From: Hydrocarboniphaga daqingensis
Lineage (GTDB): Bacteria; Pseudomonadota; Gammaproteobacteria; Nevskiales; Nevskiaceae
Direction: 5' to 3'
Length of the DNA stretch: 64,000 nucleotides
NCBI RefSeq assembly: GCF_900129825.1
Contig: NZ_FQWZ01000004.1
Span: 1 to 64,000 of the forward strand
The notes beneath the pieces were generated by a model that worked only from the letters and a program-made list of their open reading frames with translations, had not been told where the DNA came from and ran no database searches. Both the position numbers and the translations under genes were made by a program. Positions 45,391-53,894 of the stretch are shown here, piece after piece; positions within the stretch are counted from its first letter, which is position 1; the number at the start of each line of letters is the position of its first letter.

Positions 45391-45927
45391 ATGGATCCGC
45401 AGCGCAATAAGAGCCCCGAGAGCCCGGTCCAGCCAAAGCACCAATCCGGTGCGACGGCGATCGAGTTCGCGTTCGTTCTGCCGCTGCTGATCGCGCTGAC
45501 CTACGCTTTGTTTGTGTACTCGTACGTCTATGTGGTCTACGAGTCGATCAATTTTGCCGCGCAGCAGGGTGCCGAAGCCGCCGTGGCGGTGGACCCGGGT
45601 GTCGACGATGTCGCTGGACTGATCACGGTCCGCGCTCAGACCACGATCGCCAGCGTGCTGGACTGGCTTCCCGAAAGTCAGCGTGCCGCGTCGATCGGTC
45701 CCAATGGCTCAGCCGTGCTGGTGACGTTCTGCTCGCCCTCCGGTGGTGGTGGCCAGTACTGCCCGGCCGTTGAAACCGGCGCCACGCCTGTGGTCGTCCG
45801 CATCAACTTCCCACTGTTGGCACCGAACCTGTTTCCCGTTTTGGAACTTCCGCTTATTGGTACTGTTCCGCCCCTGCCCGCGGCGATCGTGGGCGTTGGC
45901 GTGGTCCTGATTCCAGGACAGATTTGA
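45391..45927 (+). CDS. TadE-like pseudopilin
   Basis: 178 residues from the ATG at 45391. A hydrophilic head is followed by a pilin-like helix, GATAIEFAFVLPLLIALTYA, with the Glu five residues after the Gly, as in TadE/TadF minor pilins. The exported part contains two Cys (TFCSPSG, QYCPAVE) and a Pro-rich hydrophobic end. It needs the same prepilin peptidase as Flp. TadG-type fusion domains are absent. There is no strong ribosome site, and the start could also lie upstream at 45322. Confidence 0.78.
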   Translation: MDPQRNKSPESPVQPKHQSGATAIEFAFVLPLLIALTYALFVYSYVYVVYESINFAAQQGAEAAVAVDPGVDDVAGLITVRAQTTIASVLDWLPESQRAASIGPNGSAVLVTFCSPSGGGGQYCPAVETGATPVVVRINFPLLAPNLFPVLELPLIGTVPPLPAAIVGVGVVLIPGQI

Positions 45928-45975
45928 TTCACCGTCGGTCGCCGGACCAGACGGTTTTGATTGGGGAGCAATCTG

Positions 45976-46935
45976 ATGAGTAGTTCAGCTGCCAAACTGA
46001 TGGCGGTCGTGGGTCTGATTCTGACGCTGGTGCTGGCGCTGGTGGCCTTCAAGGTCAGCCAAAACTACGCCCAGACCGCACAACAGGCATCCGCGCCAGT
46101 GGTCGACCCCGCGACGCCGGTCGTGCCGAAGGTGCTCGCGGTGGTCGCACTCAAGCCGCTGGCCGCGTACAGGCCGATCACCAAGGATGACGTTGCGCTG
46201 GTCGAAGTCACCGTCGCGCCGTCGGACTACTTCACCAGCGTCGCGCAGGTCGTCGGCAAGCAGCCCGTCGTCGATGTCGACGGCGGCGCCCCGGTAACGC
46301 GCCGCTATTTCGGCGAGGGCAATTTGCTGGCGCGTGCGATTCCGCCCGGATTCCAGGCGATTTCGGTCGAGATTTCGGACGTGGTCGCCGTCGGTGGCTT
46401 CATCCGCCCGGGCGACATGGTCGATGTTCTGGTCTATCTGCGCGACGGCAACGACGTCGAAGACGCACAGGCACGCGTGTTGCTGAAACAGGTCCGCGTG
46501 CTGGCCTACGAGGAGCGTTTGGTCGACCGTCCGGACGGCCTGTCAGATGAAGATCGCAAGGAGTCGGGCACGGGCTCGTCGCGTGCCAGCAACCAAACCC
46601 GACGCACTCGGACGGCAGTGCTTGCCGTGCCCGAATCCGACACCACGCGCCTGATGCTCGGCGCCAGTCAGGGCGAGTTGCGCTTGGCCTTGTACAGCCA
46701 GAGCCTGCCCGGCGAAGAACCCGCCGAGCCTGCATCGGAAACGGTCGTCGCCGGTGGCATTCCGGCCAGTCCCGATGCGCTGGCAAAGATCGAGGCTGAA
46801 AAAGTTCCGGATAAGGCGTTGTCGATTCAGCAGCTGTCGCGTATCAAACCGCCGCCGGCCAAGGCCAGCAGTGCTCCGATTCAGGTGCCCGTCTATCGAG
46901 CATCCAACGTGGAAACCGTGGCGGTACGACCGTAG
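45976..46935 (+). CDS. cpaB: Tad pilus assembly protein CpaB/RcpC
   Basis: 319 residues. It has an N-terminal membrane helix (LMAVVGLILTLVLALVAFKV) and then an SAF-type domain: VVALKPLAAYRPITKDDVAL and FTSVAQVVGKQPVVDVDGGA, followed by the RcpC segment IPPGFQAISVEISDVVAVGG with FIRPGDMVDVLVYLRD. CpaB is a periplasmic partner of the secretin. The C-terminus is Pro/Ser-rich. The start at 45976 has GGGAG upstream. It is 48 bases after the tadE-like gene. Confidence 0.9.
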   Translation: MSSSAAKLMAVVGLILTLVLALVAFKVSQNYAQTAQQASAPVVDPATPVVPKVLAVVALKPLAAYRPITKDDVALVEVTVAPSDYFTSVAQVVGKQPVVDVDGGAPVTRRYFGEGNLLARAIPPGFQAISVEISDVVAVGGFIRPGDMVDVLVYLRDGNDVEDAQARVLLKQVRVLAYEERLVDRPDGLSDEDRKESGTGSSRASNQTRRTRTAVLAVPESDTTRLMLGASQGELRLALYSQSLPGEEPAEPASETVVAGGIPASPDALAKIEAEKVPDKALSIQQLSRIKPPPAKASSAPIQVPVYRASNVETVAVRP

Positions 46936-47010
46936 AGTCCGCCGGCAATCTTGCCGCTGCGGCGTAACAGGAGCCGACGCCTGCGCAGGTGTCGGAGTAG
47001 GAACAGGTAA

Positions 47011-48414
47011 ATGAGTAGCAACGAAGCGAGATCGCGAATGAAGCACGGACTCCGCGGCAAACTGATGGGTATCGCCCTGTTGGGTTGCCCGCTCATGGCG
47101 ACGTCGGCATACGCCGCACCGGCCGTCAGCGTTCCTTCGGCAATGCCGGCCGATCACGTTATCCAGGTCGAGGCGGGCACGCACAAGCTGCTGCGCGAGT
47201 CCGTGACGATCCGCCGCGTTGCAGTCGGCGATCCGGCGACGGCCGACGTCAACGTCATCAATGGCCGTGAACTGCTGATCAGCGGCAAAAAGCTCGGCAC
47301 GACGAGCTTGATCGTCTGGACCGGCGCCAATCCGGTTGAGTACCGGATTCGCGTCGGCGCGATTCGCGATGCCATTCAGCCGGCTGCGACCGATCCGGAA
47401 CTGGGCAATGCGCGTGTCGAAAAGGGCTACAGCCTGGAGGGCCGTCTTCCGAACCTGACGGCACACCGACGCGCGAGTCTGGCGGCTGCCAACGGAAAGG
47501 ACCCGATCGCCGATATCAGCCAGGTCGACCTCGACACGCAGGTCACGACGCAGATCAAGATCGCCGAGGTCAACCGCACCGTTGCCCAGCGCTACGGTTT
47601 CAACTTCTTCAAGAACGTGGCCAACACCACGGCCGGCATCGCGCCGCCGAGCCTTCTGACCGGCGTGGTCAGCGGTCAAGGCGGCTTTGAATTGCAGAGC
47701 GGCTCGGGCTTTGTGCCGCTGCAGGACGCCTTCAGTCTGGTGTTCGGCAACGCCGCCGATGGCTTGCTCGGTGTGCTCAGCGCACTGGAAGGCAAGGGCA
47801 TGGCGCGGACGCTGGCCGAGCCGAGCCTCACGGCAATGAGCGGTCAGACCGCTACGTTCCTGGCCGGTGGCGAGTTCCCGATCCCGGTTTCGCAGGGTGG
47901 CGGCGGCGGTAACAACGCCTCGATCACCATCACCTACAAAGAGTTCGGCGTTCGCGTGTCACTCACGCCGACCGTTTTGGCGCGCGATCGCATCGCGCTG
48001 AAAGTCGCCCCGGAAGTGAGCGACCTAGACTTCACCGCTGCAGTCCAGATCAACGGAATCTCCGTTCCGGCACTGACGGTCCGCCGCACCGATACGACGG
48101 TCGAACTCGGCGACGGCGAAAGCTTCGTGATTTCCGGCTTGGTCAGCAGCACGCTGGTTCAGAACGTTGACAAGGTGCCGTGGCTCGGCGACGTGCCGAT
48201 TCTCGGTGCGTTCTTCAAGAGTGCATCGACCGATCGCAACAATCGCGAGCTGATCATGATCGTGACGCCGCATTTGGTGCGACCGATGGCGCGCGAAGCC
48301 AAGCTGCCGCCGCTGCCGGGCGCTGCGTACGATAAAACCAAGGCTGACTTCGGCCGGCTCGTCTTCGAGGAAACCGGTGACTTCAAGCCGTCCGACTACG
48401 GATTTGGTCGTTGA
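47011..48414 (+). CDS. cpaC: Tad secretin CpaC/RcpA
   Basis: 467 residues. The signal region is MGIALLGCPLMATSAYAA. The N-terminal domain (LRESVTIRRVAVGDPATADV, LISGKKLGTTSLIVWTG) is the pilus-type CpaC N domain. The secretin core runs from about residue 170, with LAEPSLTAMSGQTATFLAGG, EFPIPVSQ and VRVSLTPTVLARDRIALKVA. ELIMIVTPHLVRPM closes the barrel. It forms the outer-membrane channel of the Tad pilus. An ATG at 47041 is an alternative start. Confidence 0.93.
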   Translation: MSSNEARSRMKHGLRGKLMGIALLGCPLMATSAYAAPAVSVPSAMPADHVIQVEAGTHKLLRESVTIRRVAVGDPATADVNVINGRELLISGKKLGTTSLIVWTGANPVEYRIRVGAIRDAIQPAATDPELGNARVEKGYSLEGRLPNLTAHRRASLAAANGKDPIADISQVDLDTQVTTQIKIAEVNRTVAQRYGFNFFKNVANTTAGIAPPSLLTGVVSGQGGFELQSGSGFVPLQDAFSLVFGNAADGLLGVLSALEGKGMARTLAEPSLTAMSGQTATFLAGGEFPIPVSQGGGGGNNASITITYKEFGVRVSLTPTVLARDRIALKVAPEVSDLDFTAAVQINGISVPALTVRRTDTTVELGDGESFVISGLVSSTLVQNVDKVPWLGDVPILGAFFKSASTDRNNRELIMIVTPHLVRPMAREAKLPPLPGAAYDKTKADFGRLVFEETGDFKPSDYGFGR

Positions 48415-48477
48415 TGTGAGCGTCGACATGCTTGCCCGGATGCTGCGCGCCCCTCGTAGGGCGCAGGTGGTTGAACT

Positions 48478-49674
48478 GTGAAAACTCAGGCTTTTGTCGT
48501 TGCCGACGATCCCGTCTACGCCAACTGGCTGCAGACGGCGGTCGCAACGGCCGATTTCTCGCTGATTCGGCCGATCGACACCGAAGACCTGCTCAGCCGC
48601 CTGGAGTTTTCTGGCCGGCCGGAGTTGCTGTTCATCGAGTTCCACCCAGAGAACGCCGAGCAGCGCGGGGCAATGGTCGAGAGTGTCGTCGATCGCTTCC
48701 CGGAATTGATCGTCGTCGGGCTGGGCGTCGACAACAATCCGGCTCTGGTTTTGGCCGCGATGCGCTCCGGTGCTCGCGACTTCTTCGTGCTGCGGCGTGA
48801 CGAGGCCAATATCGCTGCACTGGTCGGCAAGCTGCTGCGTCGCACGTCCACGGCGGTGCCGAGTGTTCGTGGGAAGCAGGGCGTGCTGGCGACGGTACTG
48901 TCGGCGCATCCGCACGACGGCATTGCGTTCATGGCCGAGCACCTCGCGTGCGCATGCCAGGAGCGACTGCGGCTCAAAGAGCGCGTTCTGCTGCTCGATC
49001 TCGCGACGCCGGCGGGCGCAAGCTCGGTGTTTCTGAATCTAAGCCCCACATACGGCGTGCTGGACGCAATCAATGACGTGCATCGCTGTGATGCAACGCT
49101 GATTGAAACCGCGTTTCCGAAGCATGAAAGCGGGCTTTATGTACTGAGCCTGCCGGAGGAGTTGCTCGGCCGGCCGCATATCGACTCCGACCCCTTGCTG
49201 CGCTTGATTGCAGTGCTGCGCGGCTTGTTCGCCTGCGTCGTGCTGGCGGTTGACGGCTTTACGTCGTTGGACGTGCTGCGTGCCGTGCTGGCGCAGTCGG
49301 ACCGGACGCTGCTGGTGACCGATCAATCGATCCTGAAGTCGCGGCACAACAAGTATCTGTTGCGCGCGCTGCGCGGCGAAGATGCGCCGATGGATCGCGT
49401 CGGACTGGTGATTGACCAGTACCGTCATCGCTTGGGTCTGGAACCCGAAAGCCTGGCCGAGTTGCTGGGACTGCCGTTGCTGGCCACGCTCGGAGCCAAC
49501 GCGGCGAGCCGTATTCAGGCGATGAATTCCGGCGAAAGCTTGTTCAAGAGCAATCCCAAAGACCCTTATGTGATCGAGATGCGGCGTTTGGCTACGGCGC
49601 TGATCACCGGTGCGCCAGTGGAGTCTGCTGAGCCCGCGGCCAGCAAGAGCCTGCTCGGCCGGCTCTTCGGCTAA
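48478..49674 (+). CDS. cpaE: Tad pilus localisation ATPase-like protein CpaE/TadZ, P-loop lost
   Basis: 398 residues with a GTG start. Residues 1-125 form a pseudo-receiver domain without the phosphorylated Asp context. Residues about 130-370 follow the ParA/MinD layout: VLLLDLATPAGASSVFLNLS (the switch after Walker B), YGVLDAINDVHRCDATLIET and VLAVDGFTSLDVLRAVLAQS. Where the GGVGTTT-type Walker A should be, VLSAHPHDGIAFMAEHLA is seen, so nucleotide binding is probably lost. It should still act in positioning the pilus machine. Confidence 0.85.
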   Translation: MKTQAFVVADDPVYANWLQTAVATADFSLIRPIDTEDLLSRLEFSGRPELLFIEFHPENAEQRGAMVESVVDRFPELIVVGLGVDNNPALVLAAMRSGARDFFVLRRDEANIAALVGKLLRRTSTAVPSVRGKQGVLATVLSAHPHDGIAFMAEHLACACQERLRLKERVLLLDLATPAGASSVFLNLSPTYGVLDAINDVHRCDATLIETAFPKHESGLYVLSLPEELLGRPHIDSDPLLRLIAVLRGLFACVVLAVDGFTSLDVLRAVLAQSDRTLLVTDQSILKSRHNKYLLRALRGEDAPMDRVGLVIDQYRHRLGLEPESLAELLGLPLLATLGANAASRIQAMNSGESLFKSNPKDPYVIEMRRLATALITGAPVESAEPAASKSLLGRLFG

Positions 49675-49697
49675 CTGCGCCGCAATCGGGGACGCCG

Positions 49698-50918
49698 ATG
49701 AACGCAAGCAACGATCAAATGATGCGGTTCCGTCTGACGGACCAGTATCAGCAGCTCAAAAGTGCGCTGCACAAGCATCTGATCGCGCTCATCGAGGATC
49801 GTAACCTCGACATCGACCAGTGGGATGCGACGCGCGTCGAGCGTTTCGTCGCCGAGCAAGTGCGCCTGTACATCATGCAGCAGCGTTTGCCGGTCAATCA
49901 GCGCGAAAGCGATGCGCTGGCCCAGGACGCTCGCGACGAATTGGTCGGCTTTGGTCCGATCCAGTCGCTGGTTGACGATGACTCCGTCAACGACATCGTC
50001 GTCAACGGACCGAACAAGGTGTTCATCGAGCGGGGTGGGCGGCTGTCGGTGGCGGCCGTACGCTTTGTCAACGATGCTCACGTCGTCCGCGTCATTCAGC
50101 GCATCTTGTCGCCGATCGGGCGCCGGGTCGACGAATCCACGCCGATGGTCGACGCGCGCTTGCCCGATGGATCGCGCGTCAATGCGATCGTGCCTCCGAT
50201 CGCGCTGGACGGCCCCTGTCTGTCGATTCGCAAGTTTCGCCGCACCGCGCTGACCGGTGAAGACCTGTTGAATACCGGCACGCTATCGCGCGCGGCATTG
50301 GATTACCTCCATGAGCGCGTCCGCGGTCGCGCCAACATGATCATCGTCGGCGGCACCGGCTCCGGCAAGACGACCTTTCTCAATCTGCTATCGCAGTGGA
50401 TTCCGCCGACCGAGCGCGTCATTACCGTAGAAGATGCAGCCGAGTTGCGGCTCGAGCACGACCATGTCGTCCGTCTGGAGACGCGACCGCCCAATCTCGA
50501 GGGGCAGCGCGCCGTCACCGCGCGCGACTTGGTGCGTAATGCGTTGCGCATGCGCCCTGATCGCATCATCGTCGGTGAGGTCCGTGGCGACGAGGTGATG
50601 GATATGCTGCAGGCGATGAATACCGGGCACGACGGGTCGATGACGACGCTGCATGCCAATGCTCCGAAGGAGGCGGTCCATCGGCTCGAGTTGCTCGCCG
50701 GATTTGCTGGCTACACCGGTAGCGAAGCCAATTTCCGCAGTCAGGTTGCCTCCGCGGTGAATCTGTTTGTTCACGTCAGCCGCCTGGTTACCGGCGAGCG
50801 CAAGGTGATGGCGATCACCGAGGTCTACAGCGAAGAGGGTGATCCGCTGAAGCTCCGCGACCTGTTTCGCTTCGACCTCGATTCAGCTCAACACCTCGAT
50901 CTTAGGTCTGCCGCATGA
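49698..50918 (+). CDS. cpaF: Tad pilus assembly ATPase CpaF/TadA
   Basis: A 406-residue secretion ATPase of the GspE/VirB11-like superfamily. The N-terminal domain has DARDELVGFGPIQSLVDDDS and VNDIVVNGPNKVFIERGG. The catalytic part has Walker A IIVGGTGSGKTTFLNLLSQ, the Asp box VEDAAELRLEHDH, Walker B RMRPDRIIVGEVRGDEVMDM and the His box TGHDGSMTTLHANA. It powers Flp pilus assembly. The stop overlaps the tadB ATG by four bases. Confidence 0.95.
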   Translation: MNASNDQMMRFRLTDQYQQLKSALHKHLIALIEDRNLDIDQWDATRVERFVAEQVRLYIMQQRLPVNQRESDALAQDARDELVGFGPIQSLVDDDSVNDIVVNGPNKVFIERGGRLSVAAVRFVNDAHVVRVIQRILSPIGRRVDESTPMVDARLPDGSRVNAIVPPIALDGPCLSIRKFRRTALTGEDLLNTGTLSRAALDYLHERVRGRANMIIVGGTGSGKTTFLNLLSQWIPPTERVITVEDAAELRLEHDHVVRLETRPPNLEGQRAVTARDLVRNALRMRPDRIIVGEVRGDEVMDMLQAMNTGHDGSMTTLHANAPKEAVHRLELLAGFAGYTGSEANFRSQVASAVNLFVHVSRLVTGERKVMAITEVYSEEGDPLKLRDLFRFDLDSAQHLDLRSAA

Positions 50919-51835
50919 AGCTCGCGATTCTGGGCGTCGCCGCTTTGCTGATGTTCGCCGGCGCGATTTACCTGTTTCTGTATGCGGGCCGCCGCGAGCG
51001 CGCCGAGGAAATGCTGCAGCGGCTGCGCGCGACGGACGATTCGATACCGGGCACGGTGGTCACCGAGGCCAAGGTGCACAACCCGGTCGTACGCTGGGCC
51101 TGTCATTTGCTGTGGCGGGCGGGTTCCGAAGCCAAGCCGGCGAGCGTGACCACGGGTTTGCTGCTGCTGATGGCCATCATCCCGTTGACGCTGCTGATTC
51201 TCGGCACATTGACTGGCTTGTTCGTGCTGGCAATGGCGTTCCTGATCGGCTGGTTCTTAATTGCGCGGCAGGCGTCGATGCGACGTGCCCAGATTGTCGA
51301 GCAGCTGCCGGGCTATCTTGAGGCGGTGATGCGTGTTCTGGCTGCCGGCAACACGCTGGAAGAAGCGATTGCATCAGGCGCGCGCGAAACCCAGGACCCA
51401 CTGCGCTCGCTGTTCGTATCGATCGGTCGACAGGTACGCCTCGGTGCGCCGGTCGACGTTGTCCTGGCGGAGGCCGCCGAGATTCACCAGATTCGCGACA
51501 TTCGTGTGCTGGCATTGGCTGCCAATATCAACCGCAAGTACGGCGGTACACTGCGCAATGTATTCCGCAGCCTGATCCAGTCGATCCGTATGCGTGAAGC
51601 GGCGCAACGCGAACTGCGCGCCCTGACGGCCGAGACCCGTTTCTCGGCGTTGGTGCTGGCCTTCATTCCGCTGGCGGTCTGCGGCTTTATCTTCTTGCGC
51701 AACCGCGCGTATTACACCGACATGTTGGCCACGCAGAGCGGCCGGACGACGCTGGTGGTGGCCCTCGTCCTGCAGGTTGCCGGCATGCTGGTGATCTGGC
51801 GGATGATGCGCTCGGCAACCGAGGGTGATGCATGA
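50915..51835 (+). CDS. tadB: Tad pilus inner-membrane platform protein TadB
   Basis: 306 residues, type II secretion F-like membrane protein. It has an N-terminal TM (LAILGVAALLMFAGAIYLFL), a central TM pair around TGLLLLMAIIPLTLLILGTL, the cytoplasmic T2SSF domain (YLEAVMRVLAAGNTLEEAI, VLALAANINRKYGGTLRNVF) and two C-terminal TM segments. It is the first of two paralogous platform proteins. It overlaps both neighbours by ATGA, showing tight coupling. Confidence 0.92.
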   Translation: MKLAILGVAALLMFAGAIYLFLYAGRRERAEEMLQRLRATDDSIPGTVVTEAKVHNPVVRWACHLLWRAGSEAKPASVTTGLLLLMAIIPLTLLILGTLTGLFVLAMAFLIGWFLIARQASMRRAQIVEQLPGYLEAVMRVLAAGNTLEEAIASGARETQDPLRSLFVSIGRQVRLGAPVDVVLAEAAEIHQIRDIRVLALAANINRKYGGTLRNVFRSLIQSIRMREAAQRELRALTAETRFSALVLAFIPLAVCGFIFLRNRAYYTDMLATQSGRTTLVVALVLQVAGMLVIWRMMRSATEGDA

Positions 51836-52773
51836 GTCCGGGTCTGTTTGCAGCGCTGGTATCGCTGACGCTGATCTTGGCGGCGCTGACGATTGGCGCT
51901 CTGATCTGGTGGGGCGTGGTGTCGTCCCGAGCGCGGCGCGTGCAGCGTCGCTTGCTGCCGGAAGCCGAGGTGCCCAACGACCTCGGTATCGGCAATGCCA
52001 ATCCAGTGCTGCAAGGCATCGCCAGCCGCGGCAAGTCGATCGAAAAGGCGCTCGACAGTGAAGGTCAAAGCGCGCGGCTGATGATCCAAGCTGGCTGGCG
52101 CAGTGCGGAAGCTCGCTTGGTGTTCTATGTGATGCAGGGGCTGACACCACTGTTGATGCTGGGTGCCGCTTTCGGTTTCTGGACGGTGATGCCCGAACGG
52201 ATTACCGCCCGCCCGGTGTTGTTTGTGCTGATGGCGGTTGCAGCGCTGATCCTCGGCGTACTGTTGCCGTCTCGTGTGCGCTCGACAATCGCCGCATCGC
52301 GCCGCCGGCAGATTCGCGCCGAAGTGCCGCTGTTCATTCACGTGCTGGTGCTGCTGTTCGAATCCGGCCTTTCGACGCGCCAGGCTTTCTCCAGCCTGGT
52401 GCGCGAGGGACGCGGTGTGTTGACCGAACTGGGCATTGAGATCGAGATCCTGCTGCGCCAGCTTGAAGCCGGCGCCGATATGTCCGAAGCGCTAACCCGG
52501 CTTGCCGACGCTCTCGAGGTTGCAGATCTGGCCACCGTGTTGCAGTTGCTGCGACAGGTCGACCGTTATGGCGGTGAAGTCAAAGAGCCGCTGCTCGAGA
52601 CGCTGCAGGTGATCGAGGATCGCCGCGAGATGGATTTGCGCGAGCGCGTGAATCTGATCTCGGGCCGCATGACCGTGGTCATGGTGCTGTTCTTCTTCCC
52701 AGCCCTGATCATCTTCGTCGCCGGTCCCTCATGGGTCTCGCTGATCCGCGCGCTGTCCGGGGTCGCGAAGTGA
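51832..52773 (+). CDS. tadC: Tad pilus inner-membrane platform protein TadC
   Basis: 313 residues, second T2SSF-type platform protein. It has a TM at the N-terminus (AALVSLTLILAALTIGALIW) and two in the middle. The cytoplasmic domain EVPLFIHVLVLLFESGLSTR then LEAGADMSEALTRLADALEV is followed by the terminal TM (MVLFFFPALIIFVAGPSWVS). It works with TadB and CpaF. Its stop overlaps the GTG start of tadD by four bases. Confidence 0.92.
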   Translation: MSPGLFAALVSLTLILAALTIGALIWWGVVSSRARRVQRRLLPEAEVPNDLGIGNANPVLQGIASRGKSIEKALDSEGQSARLMIQAGWRSAEARLVFYVMQGLTPLLMLGAAFGFWTVMPERITARPVLFVLMAVAALILGVLLPSRVRSTIAASRRRQIRAEVPLFIHVLVLLFESGLSTRQAFSSLVREGRGVLTELGIEIEILLRQLEAGADMSEALTRLADALEVADLATVLQLLRQVDRYGGEVKEPLLETLQVIEDRREMDLRERVNLISGRMTVVMVLFFFPALIIFVAGPSWVSLIRALSGVAK

Positions 52774-53501
52774 TCCGATCGGGCTCGCCGTTGTCGACGC
52801 TCGGCTTCGTCGTCGTCGCCTGCAGCATGCTCGCGGCTTGCGGCTCGACGCGCGTCGTCGAGCGCTCGCTTGATGGTGGCGAGCCACTGACTCAGGCCAG
52901 CGCCGCAGAGGATCGCCGAGTCCACATGGATCTGATCCGCCGCATGATCGATCAGAACCAGAACTATGCAGCGCTGGCACATATCGAAGCGCAGCAGCGA
53001 AGCCGCAACAGCGACGAACTTCGGCTGCTGGAGGCCGACGTCCGCCGCAAGCTCAATCAGACGGCGACGGCGCAGCAGATCTACCATTCGCTGCTTGCCG
53101 GCCCCTATGCGGCTCAAGCGCATCACGGCATGGGCCTCATTTGGGCCCAGAGCGACCCGGTGCAATCGCTGTCTCATCTGCGTCGCGCCGTACAACTGGC
53201 ACCGACCGATGTCGAACTGCGCAACGACCTGGGTTATTCGCTGATGTTGGCGAGGCGCTATCCCGATGCGTTGCCCGAGATGGCCACCGCGGTCGAGCTG
53301 GACCCGAGCAGCGACAAGGCTCGCAACAACCTGTTGATCCTGATGATCCTGATGCGCGACGAGCGCTCAGTGCAGAGGATCGTCCGCGAATCGAATATCG
53401 ACTCGGCGACGCTGGCCAAGCTGCGTCGTCAAGCCGAGATCCTGGTATCGACGCCTCGTCCGGCGCCGACACCCGTCACCAAGCCCAGCCGCGCGGGCTA
53501 G
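52770..53501 (+). CDS. tadD: TPR lipoprotein TadD
   Basis: 243 residues from a GTG that overlaps the tadC stop (GTGA). The signal sequence ends in the lipobox MLAACGST, so it is an envelope lipoprotein. It has about three tetratricopeptide-like repeats: HHGMGLIWAQSDPVQSLSHL, DLGYSLMLARRYPDALPEMA and a preceding weak one, as in the TadD pilotin-like proteins that help the secretin. Further upstream starts overlap tadC more and lack support. Confidence 0.82.
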   Translation: MIRSGSPLSTLGFVVVACSMLAACGSTRVVERSLDGGEPLTQASAAEDRRVHMDLIRRMIDQNQNYAALAHIEAQQRSRNSDELRLLEADVRRKLNQTATAQQIYHSLLAGPYAAQAHHGMGLIWAQSDPVQSLSHLRRAVQLAPTDVELRNDLGYSLMLARRYPDALPEMATAVELDPSSDKARNNLLILMILMRDERSVQRIVRESNIDSATLAKLRRQAEILVSTPRPAPTPVTKPSRAG

Positions 53502-53517
53502 CCGCATGGAGTTGAAG

Positions 53518-53820
53518 ATGAAACACGTCCGTTTTTCTATGGCGTTTGCTGCGCTGCTCAGCGTGACGCCTGCCGCTTACGCGCAGGAACCTGCGGCGGC
53601 AGCCGATGCCGCTGCGCTCGAGGCCGAAGCGCTTGAGTCGGGTCGATCCACCGCTGCCTGGCTCGATCTGCAGGTGGGCAACAGCGTGGCGCTGTCGGCG
53701 ACGCGGCCGATGCCGGGTGAAGTGGCCGATCAGGTGTTTAGTCGCTACGTGAAGAGCTTCAGCCATCCGATCCCGGTCGAGTTCGCACGCGATCGCTTCA
53801 TTCAAGGCGGCGGACAGTAG
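53518..53820 (+). CDS. DUF3613 family exported protein of the Tad locus
   Basis: 100 residues. It has a signal peptide (RFSMAFAALLSVTPAAYAQE), an acidic Ala-rich linker, and then ESGRSTAAWLDLQVGNSVAL, the DUF3613 pattern: T..WL.LQ..G..A. DUF3613 proteins are found at the end of Tad operons; the function is unknown. The ATG at 53518 has a GGAG site 6 bases upstream. It is the last Tad gene here. Confidence 0.82.
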   Translation: MKHVRFSMAFAALLSVTPAAYAQEPAAAADAAALEAEALESGRSTAAWLDLQVGNSVALSATRPMPGEVADQVFSRYVKSFSHPIPVEFARDRFIQGGGQ

Positions 53821-53894
53821 TCGTCTCGACGGCGTGACCCACGAGCCGTTGGCGACACGCGTTACCGCGGTCCGTCACCTTTCGGGACCGGCCA

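Noticed and set aside
46976-46995. Near palindrome CGACGCCTG-CG-CAGGTGTCG before cpaC
   Set aside because: A possible hairpin or operator but isolated, with no T-run and no regulator nearby; not enough for a call.
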